A stretch of 64,000 nt of DNA from Ignavibacteriota bacterium (GTDB lineage Bacteria > Bacteroidota > Ignavibacteria > UBA10030 > BY39). This document shows positions 54,807-64,000 of this stretch, in pieces. The position numbers and the translations under genes are program-made. Each line of letters begins with the position of its first letter. The stretch's first letter is position 1. Location of the stretch: contig QOQV01000001.1 in the NCBI GenBank assembly GCA_003327435.1, positions 124,001 through 188,000 on the forward strand, given 5' to 3'. The notes under the pieces were generated by a model. It was not told the origin of the DNA, did no database searches, and was given only the letters and a program-made list of their open reading frames with translations.

Positions 54807-56032
54807 TTGAGATTTGAATTTCTACTGGAAATATAAACAAAATTAGCTGATAATGCCAACCCAACAGTAATCCATAGAAACATAATTACTTCTGTATCTC
54901 CGAAATTCCATTCAAATAATCCATTTACCTGAAAAGCTATAAATGCAGCCACAGCACCTAAGCTAACTGAATTTGTTAACCAATCATTTAGAGTTAAGAC
55001 AGCATTTTTTAATTCTATAATAAATATCTTTACAAAAAGCAATAAAATTGAGATAAAGCCAACTATACCTAACTTTACCAATAAAGTTATGAAATTATTA
55101 TGTAAATGTCCCACAGGATTAGCTCCTGGTGGGCCATATATTTTATAAATTTCTTCAGTTCCAATATCACCAATACCCACAATTGGGTGATCTATGAATA
55201 TTTTTAATCCAGTTGACCACATTTGAATTCTTTCTACATTATTCGGATGTTTTGGATCAACTATACTATAAATCCTATCTTTAATTTCTACAGGTGATAT
55301 TAAAACGATGAACACTATTAAAAATATAATTATGGCAAAAAAGATTTTTGATCTCTGGAAGGATATTAAAATTGATCCAAGCAGAAAACCCAACCAGGAA
55401 CCACGAGTAAAGGTGAATATTAAACACACTGTACTAAATAATAAAGTTATTCCGGAAAATATCTTAAAATGTCGGGGTGTATCTTTATGAGTCACAAACG
55501 CAAGGAGAATTAAACTTGAGACCATCATTAATCCCCCTGCCGTCATATAAAATGTGGTAAGATTCAGTCTTCTTTCAAAATGTAAATACTTTTCCAGGTT
55601 AGCAATTATATCAAATGTACCAAAAAGAGATACCAATAAGATCGAGCTAAATAATACAACAATTGATGTTTTCAATCTTTCAGGAGTTCTAATCCACGAA
55701 TAAATAAGATAAATTATCGGAATTATTATTACTCTCTTATGTAGATAAAATAAAGATTGTGCAAAATCTTTTGAAAATATTGTTGCAATAATTTCTGCAA
55801 TGATGAATAATATAAAATACAAATCCAGAGGAGTTGAATAATAAATTGATTTATGGGTTCTAAATATTATTATCAACCAAAAGAATAAAGCAATAAAATA
55901 GGATATCTGCGTTAGAGCTATAGAAAAAGTGGAGGAAAATAAAAAAAGAAAAAGAAAAATTAATAATAGTTTTTCGTACTTATCTGTAGCATTATTTATT
56001 ACTTGTTTTACAAAATTAATTTGTTTAATCAT
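54803..56032 (-). CDS. O-antigen ligase / polymerase family protein
   Basis: A 409-residue inner-membrane protein with about 11-12 helices. The Wzy_C region has FTFTRGSWLGFLLGSILIS and a periplasmic loop with GIGDIGTEEIYK and HLHNNFITLLVKLG, the His/Arg pattern of WaaL-type ligases. It would attach or polymerise glycan at the outer leaflet. It lies between two glycosyltransferases and overlaps both (eight and four bases). Confidence 0.85.
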   Translation of the reverse strand: MIKQINFVKQVINNATDKYEKLLLIFLFLFLFSSTFSIALTQISYFIALFFWLIIIFRTHKSIYYSTPLDLYFILFIIAEIIATIFSKDFAQSLFYLHKRVIIIPIIYLIYSWIRTPERLKTSIVVLFSSILLVSLFGTFDIIANLEKYLHFERRLNLTTFYMTAGGLMMVSSLILLAFVTHKDTPRHFKIFSGITLLFSTVCLIFTFTRGSWLGFLLGSILISFQRSKIFFAIIIFLIVFIVLISPVEIKDRIYSIVDPKHPNNVERIQMWSTGLKIFIDHPIVGIGDIGTEEIYKIYGPPGANPVGHLHNNFITLLVKLGIVGFISILLLFVKIFIIELKNAVLTLNDWLTNSVSLGAVAAFIAFQVNGLFEWNFGDTEVIMFLWITVGLALSANFVYISSRNSNLK

Positions 56033-56855
56033 TATAATTTAAAGATTCTTTAATACCAAATTTTGCTTTGAATCTTTTTTCCATTTTTATTGACTCAAAT
56101 AAAATTCGATTGTTAGGGCTTTCGATGGTTTTAGGATGATAAAGGTGATATAATATTGCTAAATTACGAACAGATTTAAATTTAACATTGAGCAAACTAA
56201 GCCGATATTCAAGATCTGAATCTTCACCCAAACCAGGTGCCTCATATTCCTCGTTAAACCCATTAACTTCAAATAACAAAGGTTTCTCAATCGAAAAATT
56301 CGACCCCAATAATCTAACATTCCTATTTTTCAAAATTTTTCTAATTATTTTATTTTTTATATAGATAGCTTCTTCGATTCTTGAAGCTTGTCTTAAAAAT
56401 GACTCAAATAATAAAGACATATTAAAATTCTCAAAAACTCCATTTGTAATATCTATAAGTTTAAGATTATCTGAAAAATTTTTACTTAATAGTACCCTAC
56501 TTCCACAAAGGACTGTATTTGATTCCCTATTGTAAATATGCTCTTCAACAAATTTGTGATGAGGTATACAATCACCGTCAATAAATATTAGATAATCTGT
56601 TGAAGAATGAATTATTGATTTATTTAAGATTTTATTCTTTCTAAACCCATCATCAGGTTGCCATATATGTGAGATAAATAAGCTATTTTTATTCCTGTAA
56701 AAATCAACAACATCTTTAATTTCATTCTTGGAACCATCATCTGCAATAATGATTTCAAAATTTTTAAATGATTGTCGTTCAAGCGCAGCTAAAACAAAAT
56801 TTAGTTCCCTTACTTTATTATACACCGAGATGATTAATGATGCATCAAATTTCAT
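56025..56855 (-). CDS. Family 2 glycosyltransferase
   Basis: A 276-residue GT2 enzyme with the GT-A start ASLIISVYNKVRELNFVLAA, IIIADDGSKNEIKD, HIWQPDDGFRKNKILNKSI and the DxD in FIDGDCIPHH. The C-terminal half (VNGFNEEYEAPGLGEDSDLEYRL as two adjacent blocks) resembles the galactosyltransferase C-domain. It should build surface polysaccharide. Its ATG follows directly on the leuS stop and its stop overlaps the ligase gene by eight bases. Confidence 0.87.
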   Translation of the reverse strand: MKFDASLIISVYNKVRELNFVLAALERQSFKNFEIIIADDGSKNEIKDVVDFYRNKNSLFISHIWQPDDGFRKNKILNKSIIHSSTDYLIFIDGDCIPHHKFVEEHIYNRESNTVLCGSRVLLSKNFSDNLKLIDITNGVFENFNMSLLFESFLRQASRIEEAIYIKNKIIRKILKNRNVRLLGSNFSIEKPLLFEVNGFNEEYEAPGLGEDSDLEYRLSLLNVKFKSVRNLAILYHLYHPKTIESPNNRILFESIKMEKRFKAKFGIKESLNYND

Positions 56856-59378
56856 TTATTTTATTACTATATTTAGCAATTTGTTTTTAATAAATATAAT
56901 TTTTGTAATTTCCTTTCCCTCAATATACTTTTTAACTGACTCTTGTTTCATAGCTAAATCCTTAACCAAATCCTCTGTTGAGTCTAATGGGATTTGTAGT
57001 TTTGCTCTTACTTTACCACTAACCTGTATTACCATTTCAATCATATCTTCTTTAGTTTTTTCTTCATCATATTCAGGCCAGGGTTCAAAAACTATACTTT
57101 GCGAATTTCCTAATCTACTCCATATTTCTTCAGCCAGATGAGGAGCAAAAGGAGAAAGTATTTTGATAAAAATCTTCATTGCTGAAAGTGGTTTTACATC
57201 AAGATTAATGAATGAATTTACAAAAATCATCATCTGGGAAATTGCAGTATTGAAGTTTAGAGTTTCTATATCGTTTGTAACTTTTTTGATTGTCTGATGA
57301 AGAATCCTTTCTTGTTCTACTGATAGTGGTATATCTTTGAGGCTTGCATTTATTTTACCGTTTTCATCAATAAACATTCTCCACACACGATTTAAAAATC
57401 TAAATACACCTTCTACACCTTTTGTAGACCACGGCTTGGTATCTTCAAGTGGTCCCATAAACATTTCAAACAGACGAAGTGAATCAGCACCATAATTTTC
57501 CACCACCTCATCAGGATTAATAACATTACCCAGAGATTTGGACATTTTCTGTCCGTCCTCGCCAAGTATTAGTCCCTGGTTTACCAGTTTTATAAAGGGT
57601 TCCTTAGTTGATACATATCCTAAATCGTATAGAACTTTGTGCCAGAATCTTGAATATAAAAGATGTAATACTGCATGTTCTGCTCCACCTACATAAAGAT
57701 CCACAGGCATCCAGTATTTTTCTTTTTCTGAGTCACAAAATTTATTCGGATTATTGGGATCAAGATATCTTAAATAATACCAACAGGAGCCAGCCCATTG
57801 GGGCATTGTGTGTGTTTCTCGGCGATAAATCTTATTGGTTTTCTTATCAACATAATTCACCCAATTCTCGATTGTTGCTAATGGTGACTCACCGGTACCA
57901 CTGGGTTTATAAGATTCCACATCAGGGAGCAATATTGGAAGTTCTTCTTCTGGTAAGTCAATTACTCTTCCGTTTTCGTCATAGACCAACGGAAATGGTT
58001 CCCCCCAATATCTTTGCCTTGAAAACAACCAATCGCGTAATTTATAATTAATCATTCGTTTGCCTATCATCTTCTCTTGAAGCCAATTAATTATTTTTTC
58101 TTTGGCTTCTTTTGTTGGTAAGCCATTCAGCGAAACTTCATCATTAGCCGAATTTACTGCTATTCCATCTCCTGTGAAAGCAGCTGTTTCTATATTCCCT
58201 CCTGAAACTACCTCAACAATTTCAAGGTTGTATTTTTTTGCAAATTCATAATCTCTTTCGTCGTGACCTGGAACTGCCATAATAGCGCCGGTACCATAAG
58301 AAAGTAACACATAATCAGCGATCCATATTGGTATTTCTTTTTTTGTCGCAGGATTAATAGCATATGCTCCAGTAAAAACACCAGTTTTATTTTTATCAAG
58401 TGATGTACGTTCAAGTTCGCTTTTTAACGAAGATTGCTCTTTATATTTTAATACATTATGCATATAATCTGAAGTTGTTATTTTCTCAACGAGCTTATGT
58501 TCTGGAGCCAAAACCATATAGGTTGCTCCGAAAAGTGTGTCAGGTCTTGTTGTAAATACTTTTATTGTATCGATATGGTTTTTAACTTGGAATTCAACTT
58601 CAGCACCTTCTGATCTACCGATCCAATTTCTTTGCATATCTTTAATATTCTCGGGCCAATCAAGCTCATCTAAGTCTGATTCAAGTCGATCAGCGTATGC
58701 AGTAATTCTTAGCATCCATTGGCGCATCATTTTTCTTTCAACTTTATACCCTTTTTCAATCCATTCATCAACTTCTTCATTTGCTAAGACAGTTCCTAAT
58801 TCTTCACACCAATTAACAGGCATTTCAGCAAGATATGCAAGTCGTTGATTTGCTATATATTCATATTTTTCTTGTTCGTTTAAGTTATTCGGTATTGGTA
58901 ATTCGTTAATAGGTCGGGCTTTGTTGAGTTCTTTATCATACCATGAATTATAGATTTTTAAGAATATCCATTGCGTCCATTTGTAATAATTTGGATCCGT
59001 AGTATCAATTTCTCTTGACCAATCGTATGATAATCCCAGCATTTTAATTTGTCTTCTGAAATTAGAGATATTTTGCTGAGTTGTTATTTTGGGATGTATA
59101 CCTGTTTGCATCGCATATCTTTCTGCAGGTAGTCCAAATGCATCCCATCCCATTGGATGCAAAACATTATATCCTTTCATTCTTTTATATCTGGCTATAA
59201 TATCTGTCGCAGTGTAACCTTCTGGATGTCCTACATGTAATCCTGCACCAGATGGATAAGGAAACATATCAAGTATATAATACTTTGGTTTTGATGGATC
59301 CTCTACTACTTTGAATGTCTGGTTCTTATCCCAGTATTCCTGCCATTTTTTTTCAATTTCTAAAAAAGGATAGGTCAT
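56856..59378 (-). CDS. leuS: Leucyl-tRNA synthetase
   Basis: An 840-residue class I aminoacyl-tRNA synthetase. The HIGH motif is HVGH at 48-51 in [18 protein letters not shown]. The editing domain has [19 protein letters not shown] and [29 protein letters not shown] and [16 protein letters not shown] (about residue 610) complete the catalytic core. It charges tRNA-Leu. Length equals the family. It is followed without a gap by a glycosyltransferase. Confidence 0.98.
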   Translation of the reverse strand: MTYPFLEIEKKWQEYWDKNQTFKVVEDPSKPKYYILDMFPYPSGAGLHVGHPEGYTATDIIARYKRMKGYNVLHPMGWDAFGLPAERYAMQTGIHPKITTQQNISNFRRQIKMLGLSYDWSREIDTTDPNYYKWTQWIFLKIYNSWYDKELNKARPINELPIPNNLNEQEKYEYIANQRLAYLAEMPVNWCEELGTVLANEEVDEWIEKGYKVERKMMRQWMLRITAYADRLESDLDELDWPENIKDMQRNWIGRSEGAEVEFQVKNHIDTIKVFTTRPDTLFGATYMVLAPEHKLVEKITTSDYMHNVLKYKEQSSLKSELERTSLDKNKTGVFTGAYAINPATKKEIPIWIADYVLLSYGTGAIMAVPGHDERDYEFAKKYNLEIVEVVSGGNIETAAFTGDGIAVNSANDEVSLNGLPTKEAKEKIINWLQEKMIGKRMINYKLRDWLFSRQRYWGEPFPLVYDENGRVIDLPEEELPILLPDVESYKPSGTGESPLATIENWVNYVDKKTNKIYRRETHTMPQWAGSCWYYLRYLDPNNPNKFCDSEKEKYWMPVDLYVGGAEHAVLHLLYSRFWHKVLYDLGYVSTKEPFIKLVNQGLILGEDGQKMSKSLGNVINPDEVVENYGADSLRLFEMFMGPLEDTKPWSTKGVEGVFRFLNRVWRMFIDENGKINASLKDIPLSVEQERILHQTIKKVTNDIETLNFNTAISQMMIFVNSFINLDVKPLSAMKIFIKILSPFAPHLAEEIWSRLGNSQSIVFEPWPEYDEEKTKEDMIEMVIQVSGKVRAKLQIPLDSTEDLVKDLAMKQESVKKYIEGKEITKIIFIKNKLLNIVIK

Positions 59379-59395
59379 ATTGTTAAAATAGTTTT

Positions 59396-61072
59396 TTAAT
59401 TTTTGTTATAAACAACTCTTCCATCAACTATTGTGAATAAAACTTCTGTAGATAAAATTTCATTTTCTGGAATTTCAAGAATATTCTTGGATAATATTGT
59501 AAAATCCGCATACTTACCAATTTCAATAGTGCCCTTCTTCTTTTCACGAAATGCCGAATAAGCAGCCCATATTGTATAAGCTCTTAGTGCTTCTTCACGA
59601 TTCATACATTGTTCGGGATACCATGACTTAATGTCCGACTTAGATGGATCCGAACGAGTTATAGCAGAATAAAATCCTACAATAGGATCAAGTATATCAT
59701 TCGGTGAATCTGAGCCTGCTGCTATGATCGAACCATTATCAAGTAGAGAACGCCATGCATAGGCACCTTTAATTCTAATTTTTCCTAATCTTTCCTCTGC
59801 CCAATCCATATCGGAGACACAATGTACTGGTTGCATACTCGGAATGACTCTCAGTTTTGCAAATCTTGGAATATCTTCTGGGGCTATGACCTGGGCATGT
59901 TCAATTCTGAATCTATAATCTGATTCACCATACCTAGCAATAATTTTTTCAAACAAATTCAATACTATGTGGTTTGCTCTATCTCCAATAGCATGAACAC
60001 AAATTTGAAATCCATTATTAATCGCGCTCTGAGCAACTCCTTCCATTATACTATCACTCAATAGTGTTAAACCACGATTTCCTGGATCATCGGAATACTC
60101 TTCTATTAATGCCGCACCTCTTGATCCTAATGCACCATCGGCATACATTTTTACTGCTTTAACTTTTAACATATCTCCAGGAAAATCAACTTGTTTGGGA
60201 TTTTGTGCCACTTCTTCCCAATCCTCACCTGGGGCATCTATTGCTCCGTATATCCTGATTAGCAATTTCTTATCTTTGATTAACTTCTCATATACACGTA
60301 TCAATTGTTTATCTAATCCCATATCATGCACTTCAGTTATACCATACTTTACACACTCGTCGATAGCCTTAATCAAATAATTTTCTATTTCTGCATCTGT
60401 AGGAGGTGGAATTATTTTTTCAATTAATTCTGTGGCTTTATCAATCAAAACGCCGGTTGGATTTCCATTATTATCTCTTATAATTTTACCACCTTCAGGA
60501 TCTGGTGTATTTTTATCAATTGCGGCAAGTTCAAGAGCTCTTTGATTTACCCAAATAGCATGACCATCGATTCTACCTAATATTACTGGATTATTTGGAG
60601 ATACGGAATCAAGCAAATTTTTATAAGGAAATTCTTTATTCTGCCAGAGTGTTTGATCCCAACCGCGTCCATAGATCCATTCACCTGGTTTTTGCTTTTT
60701 AACTTCCTCCGCAACTAATTTTACAATTTCTTCAGACGATTTAAGACCACTTAAATTTATGCTTGATAACAGCATTCCCAATCCGTACATATGAGCATGT
60801 GAGTCAATAAATCCGGGATATACATTTGCACCCTGTAAATCTATTATTTTTTTAGGAGAATATTTTTCTAACAAATCACTTGATTTACCTATATCGATTA
60901 TAATTCCATCAGATATAGCAATAGCATCATCATCAAAGTGAGCTCCCGTAAGCGTGTGAAGCACACTGTTGATTAATATTGTATCAATAGATTTTCTATG
61001 TATCATTGTGAGATAAAATACAAGACCAATTAATGCGATAATGATTGAAACAAAAATTATTTTTCTTTTCAT
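59396..61072 (-). CDS. Secreted or membrane-anchored amidohydrolase (YtcJ-like)
   Basis: A 558-residue amidohydrolase-superfamily enzyme. An N-terminal anchor (about 4-24) is followed by the metal motif [22 protein letters not shown], the Lys region [40 protein letters not shown] and a final Asp in [10 protein letters not shown]. YtcJ-like proteins hydrolyse amides of unknown identity. I use ATG 61072; an in-frame TTG 30 bases upstream is weak. It follows the response regulator by 54 bases. Confidence 0.85.
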   Translation of the reverse strand: MKRKIIFVSIIIALIGLVFYLTMIHRKSIDTILINSVLHTLTGAHFDDDAIAISDGIIIDIGKSSDLLEKYSPKKIIDLQGANVYPGFIDSHAHMYGLGMLLSSINLSGLKSSEEIVKLVAEEVKKQKPGEWIYGRGWDQTLWQNKEFPYKNLLDSVSPNNPVILGRIDGHAIWVNQRALELAAIDKNTPDPEGGKIIRDNNGNPTGVLIDKATELIEKIIPPPTDAEIENYLIKAIDECVKYGITEVHDMGLDKQLIRVYEKLIKDKKLLIRIYGAIDAPGEDWEEVAQNPKQVDFPGDMLKVKAVKMYADGALGSRGAALIEEYSDDPGNRGLTLLSDSIMEGVAQSAINNGFQICVHAIGDRANHIVLNLFEKIIARYGESDYRFRIEHAQVIAPEDIPRFAKLRVIPSMQPVHCVSDMDWAEERLGKIRIKGAYAWRSLLDNGSIIAAGSDSPNDILDPIVGFYSAITRSDPSKSDIKSWYPEQCMNREEALRAYTIWAAYSAFREKKKGTIEIGKYADFTILSKNILEIPENEILSTEVLFTIVDGRVVYNKN

Positions 61073-61126
61073 AGTACTTGTTAATATAAAAAGATTTGGC
61101 AAGAAATGCTAAAATTAAAAGAAGAA

Positions 61127-61516
61127 TTAATTTGAAATTTCACCAACAATTTTTTCTAAGAATGATAATAATTCCTTTTTCTCAAATGGCTTTGGGAAAT
61201 ATTCATCAAATCCTGCTTTAATAAACCTATCCTTATCATCCTTTAAGATAATGGAAGTAAATGCAACAACCTTGGTATTGCCGTAATCAAAATTCTTTTT
61301 GATATCTTCCAGTATTCCAAAACCGTCTTTACCTGGTAAGTTAATATCCATCAATATTACATGTGGTTCGTTATTTGATAACCATTTAAGAGCAGCATCA
61401 GCAGAAGACACACAGTGAGTTACAAATTTAGTTTTCGATAACATAACAGAAACTAATCGCAAGATATGTACATCATCATCAACCACCAAAACTGTGGTAG
61501 ATTTTTCTTCTTTCAT
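61127..61516 (-). CDS. Single-domain response regulator (CheY-like)
   Basis: A 129-residue receiver domain with no output domain. Acidic pocket Asp13-15 (LVVDDD), phospho-acceptor Asp57 (VILMDINLPGKDG), Thr87 (VAFTS) and Lys109 (YFPKPFEK) are all present, so it can be phosphorylated. No histidine kinase is next to it. The start overlaps the upstream P-loop ATPase by four bases, which suggests they work together. Confidence 0.92.
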   Translation of the reverse strand: MKEEKSTTVLVVDDDVHILRLVSVMLSKTKFVTHCVSSADAALKWLSNNEPHVILMDINLPGKDGFGILEDIKKNFDYGNTKVVAFTSIILKDDKDRFIKAGFDEYFPKPFEKKELLSFLEKIVGEISN

Positions 61517-63006
61517 GATTTATGCTTTCTTTTTGTTAAACCTAAACCATATTTATATAAATCAGGAATTATATATTCCTGTGCAGTATCTATAGATTTA
61601 TTATTTATTGTTTTCAATAAACCCGCATCATAGAAAGCTCTTAATGCATCAATTCCAGATGGGTTACAATCTTCAAATAATTTAAATAGCTCTTCCTTTT
61701 TTATACGATCAAACCCAAATTCGCTTAATTTATTAAAATGTTTTGTAAGGTGTGGGAACTCAGCGAAAAGATAAGTTTCGCATCTATATTTTGAAACTAA
61801 TTTGAAAGCCGACTTTACAGCTTTTTCACTAATCAGGTATTCACCGTTGGGTTGCATTTTTTTATATATGGCTCTTTGTTCAGCAATAGCCAAATTTGCT
61901 AAGTGAATAAATTCTCTTGGATAAATTTTTCCCAAACCATCTGTAAGTTTTTTAATTATCCATTGATGTAATTTTGTATTATTATTAAAAGCTTTTTCCT
62001 GGAATATTGTATAAAACACCTTTAATAAAAACTGATTATTGCCTGTAACAACTCTATTAATATCAACAGTTTCTTTAATCTTTTCTTCACAGAATTGTTT
62101 TACATCACGATCATAAATAGCCCTTGCAAGTATCATTCGTAATATTAAATCCTCATTCCAAACTAATTCAATACTATTGGATATAAGATGCGACTTGTTG
62201 ACAATCTTAAGTTCTTTGTAAATATCGGTTCTTAAAAAAATCTTAAAATTTATATTCGTGAATCTATTGCTATACTCTATCATCAATTGAATCAAAGCTG
62301 TTATTGCTTTGTTTCGTTTATCTAAATTATCTAAATACAATAAATCAATTTGATCAACCAGTATCCAGACAAATGAATTTGTTTCTTTAAGGATTTTATC
62401 AATTTTTTCAAGTATTAGATTTACATTTAAATTGGTTTTGGATGAATAATTAACAGTTGATGGTATTTTATATGTTTGCAGGATATTTTTAATTTTTTCA
62501 AGGATGTTTTTAGATTTCTGTTCCTGTTTTTTCAACAAGCCTATATCACTTAATAAATCTCGGAGAAACTGATGATTTGACTTTAAATTTAACGAACCCG
62601 ATTTATTAATAAATGAATTTAAGTAATTAGAATTTACAATAGAGTAGGATGTTTTAAGACAAAAATACAATTGCCAGAAGTATTTAAAATCATCTATAGT
62701 TTGAGGATTTAAATCTTTTATCTCAGCATAAGTTAAATATTCATCACTGTTTAATCCATACGCAGGTATACGAAATAATTCTCTAAAAGAGATGTTGATT
62801 ATAGGACTCAAACGTTCTGCTTCTTGACTCAAGATTCTAAAGATAGCACTTTTCCCTGAACCTTTACCTCCGAGCAATAAAGTATGTTGCGGGGCGAGGG
62901 CATATTTTAACAAATCAGTACCAATAAAACAATTTATTAATTTATCATCAGTTTCAGCATCAACCCTCCCAAATGAAAAATTTGATAGTATTTTCAAGTA
63001 ATCCAT
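61513..63006 (-). CDS. P-loop ATPase of the Sll1717-like / KAP-related type
   Basis: A 497-residue soluble protein. Walker A GGKGSGKS is at 46-53 and Walker B FVWILVDQID at about 213-222, followed by a RTDIYKEL region like sensor 1/2 of STAND and Orc/KAP-type ATPases. The last 60 residues (KKEELFKLFEDCNPSGIDAL, a winged-helix-like end) may bind DNA or a partner. The FGRVDAETD start is typical of Sll1717-family ATPases, whose role is unknown. It overlaps the response-regulator gene. Confidence 0.65.
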   Translation of the reverse strand: MDYLKILSNFSFGRVDAETDDKLINCFIGTDLLKYALAPQHTLLLGGKGSGKSAIFRILSQEAERLSPIINISFRELFRIPAYGLNSDEYLTYAEIKDLNPQTIDDFKYFWQLYFCLKTSYSIVNSNYLNSFINKSGSLNLKSNHQFLRDLLSDIGLLKKQEQKSKNILEKIKNILQTYKIPSTVNYSSKTNLNVNLILEKIDKILKETNSFVWILVDQIDLLYLDNLDKRNKAITALIQLMIEYSNRFTNINFKIFLRTDIYKELKIVNKSHLISNSIELVWNEDLILRMILARAIYDRDVKQFCEEKIKETVDINRVVTGNNQFLLKVFYTIFQEKAFNNNTKLHQWIIKKLTDGLGKIYPREFIHLANLAIAEQRAIYKKMQPNGEYLISEKAVKSAFKLVSKYRCETYLFAEFPHLTKHFNKLSEFGFDRIKKEELFKLFEDCNPSGIDALRAFYDAGLLKTINNKSIDTAQEYIIPDLYKYGLGLTKRKHKS

Positions 63007-63033
63007 TTAATTACAAATAATTACTAATTAAAA

Positions 63034-63519
63034 TCAGACAAGGGCATTACGAAGTTTATTGTAAGTATCTCTCATATCTTCTGAAATAAGTTTGGTATCA
63101 GCCAATACAGGCATAAAATTAGTATCTCCATTCCATCTTGGGACTATATGGAAGTGTATATGTTCATCAATACCTGCTCCTGCGCTCCTTCCAATGTTGC
63201 TTCCGATATTAAAACCATCTGGTTTCATTGTCTTATACAAAATTTCAGTTGTAAGTTTTAAATATTTAAATATTTCTAAGATTTCTTCGTTTGATAAATC
63301 TGTAAGATTACCGGTATGTCGGAAAGGAACAACCATAAGATGACCGCTATTATATGGATAGAGATTCATTATTATATAAGAGTATGTACCTCTTAATAAA
63401 ATCAGATTTTTTTCATCGTCATTCTCAGCCGGAGCTTTGCAAAGAATGCACTCACCACTTGAAGGTTCTGAAAATGAGTTGATATACTTTGAGCGCCAGG
63501 GTGAATACATTCTTTGCAT
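63034..63519 (-). CDS. HIT-domain nucleotide hydrolase/transferase
   Basis: A 161-residue protein with N-terminal MYSPWRSKYI, a zinc CxxC (ECILCKAP, Cys24/Cys27), the HIT motif HIHFH (120-124) in DEHIHFHIVPRWNGD, and GHLMVVPFRH. Such branch-III HIT proteins act as AP4A phosphorylases or adenylyl hydrolases. It starts seven bases after the EF-G gene and 28 bases before the ATPase. Confidence 0.9.
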   Translation of the reverse strand: MQRMYSPWRSKYINSFSEPSSGECILCKAPAENDDEKNLILLRGTYSYIIMNLYPYNSGHLMVVPFRHTGNLTDLSNEEILEIFKYLKLTTEILYKTMKPDGFNIGSNIGRSAGAGIDEHIHFHIVPRWNGDTNFMPVLADTKLISEDMRDTYNKLRNALV

Positions 63520-63525
63520 AAGTAT

Positions 63526-64000
63526 TTACTCTTCCTCTTCAGTTTTGCTTTTTTCGTAATCAGCTATAATCTTATCCATTATTTCTTTAGGAACTTCTTC
63601 ATAATAAGCGAATTTTTGCTTATGAATTCCTCTTCCCTGCGTCATAGAACGAAGTGTGGTAGAATAACGATATAATTCTTTAAGTGGTACAAGTGCTTTT
63701 ATTACCTGATTATGAGAATGTGCTTCCATACCAAGAATTTTACCCCTCCTACTTGAAATATCCCCCATTACATCACCCATATATTCTTCTGGTACGGTAA
63801 CTTCAATTTCGTATATAGGTTCAAGGATTATAGGTTTGGCTTCCTTGAAACCTTTCTTGAATCCCATTCTACCAGCAATCTTAAACGAATTTTCATCAGA
63901 ATCTACCGGATGAGCTGATCCATCAAACAAAGTAACTTTCACATCTACAACCTTGTATCCAGCAATAACACCACCTTCCATAGCTTCAATAATTCCTTTT
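63526..64000 (-). CDS. fusA: Elongation factor G, C-terminal part (5' end outside window)
   Basis: The last 158 codons of an EF-G gene; the frame stays open past the right edge of the window. Domain IV end and domain V are visible: KGIIEAMEGGVIAGYKVVDV, VTLFDGSAHPVDSDENSFKIA, SRRGKILGM and TQGRG. It promotes GTP-driven translocation on the ribosome. The acidic C-terminal tail (KTEEEE) is slightly extended. Whether this is the main fusA or a paralogue cannot be told from this part. Confidence 0.9.
   Translation of the reverse strand, partial: KGIIEAMEGGVIAGYKVVDVKVTLFDGSAHPVDSDENSFKIAGRMGFKKGFKEAKPIILEPIYEIEVTVPEEYMGDVMGDISSRRGKILGMEAHSHNQVIKALVPLKELYRYSTTLRSMTQGRGIHKQKFAYYEEVPKEIMDKIIADYEKSKTEEEE

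Noticed and set aside
58208-58414. Open frame within the leuS editing domain region
   Set aside because: It is a frame shadow of the conserved leuS sequence.
1-64000. Insertion sequences, prophage or integrase-flanked island
   Set aside because: No transposase, integrase, phage gene or long flanking repeat was seen, and base composition looks even.

Overview
The window is AT-rich bacterial DNA (by eye about one-third G+C) packed with genes in long, tightly spaced same-strand runs. Several traits point to the Bacteroidota/Chlorobiota/Ignavibacteriota group, most likely an Ignavibacteria (Melioribacter/Ignavibacterium-like) organism. They are a protein with a FlgD-like C-terminal sorting domain of the type IX secretion kind, two tandem PorV/PorQ-like outer-membrane proteins, an alternative complex III joined to a cbb3 oxidase, and promoters of the Bacteroidota TTTG / TAnnTTT type. 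The taxonomic call is inference; no rRNA gene is present.

Layout. 1-2353 (+): end of pdxA, ftsE and a secreted alpha/beta-hydrolase. 2355-27229 (-): a long respiratory block. In transcription order it holds udk, an M16 peptidase, an aminotransferase and nuoG-nuoH-nuoI. A second unit follows: copper P-type ATPase, actB-actC-actD-actF-actA, ccoN, a ccoO fused to an extra cytochrome c domain, a ccoS-like gene, two small membrane proteins and an actE-like lipoprotein cytochrome. It ends with mrp, a NifU-domain gene, three CydA-like membrane proteins (two carrying cytochrome c domains) and a ZIP transporter. 27304-28407 (+): a glycosyltransferase. 28465-30666 (-): a membrane protein and a sigma54-activator-like AAA+ protein that has lost key residues. 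Divergent from these, at 30896-31150, is a small secreted protein made of three near-identical 15-residue repeats; a CRP-like palindrome lies between them. 31265-37050 (+): site-2 protease, lipoprotein, sorting-domain propeller protein, two PorV/PorQ-like proteins and a thioredoxin-like protein. 37056-40134 (-): hpnC-hpnD-hpnE for squalene. 40235-45485 (+): tRNA with anticodon CAT, tilS, hpt, ftsH, a CTP-dependent lipid kinase-like protein and a deoxyribosyltransferase-like protein. 45492-64000 (-): one 18.5-kb run from the end of an EF-G gene through HIT, a P-loop ATPase with a response regulator, an amidohydrolase, leuS, surface-glycan genes, nadK, radA, rdgB, yjbQ, a PhzF-family gene, a membrane Fe-S protein and a GT39-like protein.

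How it works together. NADH enters through complex I (part encoded here) and reduces quinone. Alternative complex III oxidises quinol and passes electrons through its haem subunits to the cbb3 oxidase made from the same transcript, with the copper ATPase supplying Cu. A separate bd-superfamily, cytochrome c-containing oxidase candidate sits just downstream. Envelope genes (PorV-like proteins, sorting domain, O-antigen ligase, glycosyltransferases, squalene synthesis) form the other theme.

The strongest candidates for something undescribed are the rearranged ACIII-cbb3 operon with a split CcoP, the three-subunit CydA-like complex with complementary loss of ligands, and the divergent locus of membrane protein, degenerate AAA+ regulator and repeat peptide. 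No CRISPR array, insertion sequence or prophage was seen. No gene-free stretch exceeds 300 bases; the largest are 20592-20784, 30667-30895 and 40135-40386, and their contents are listed.
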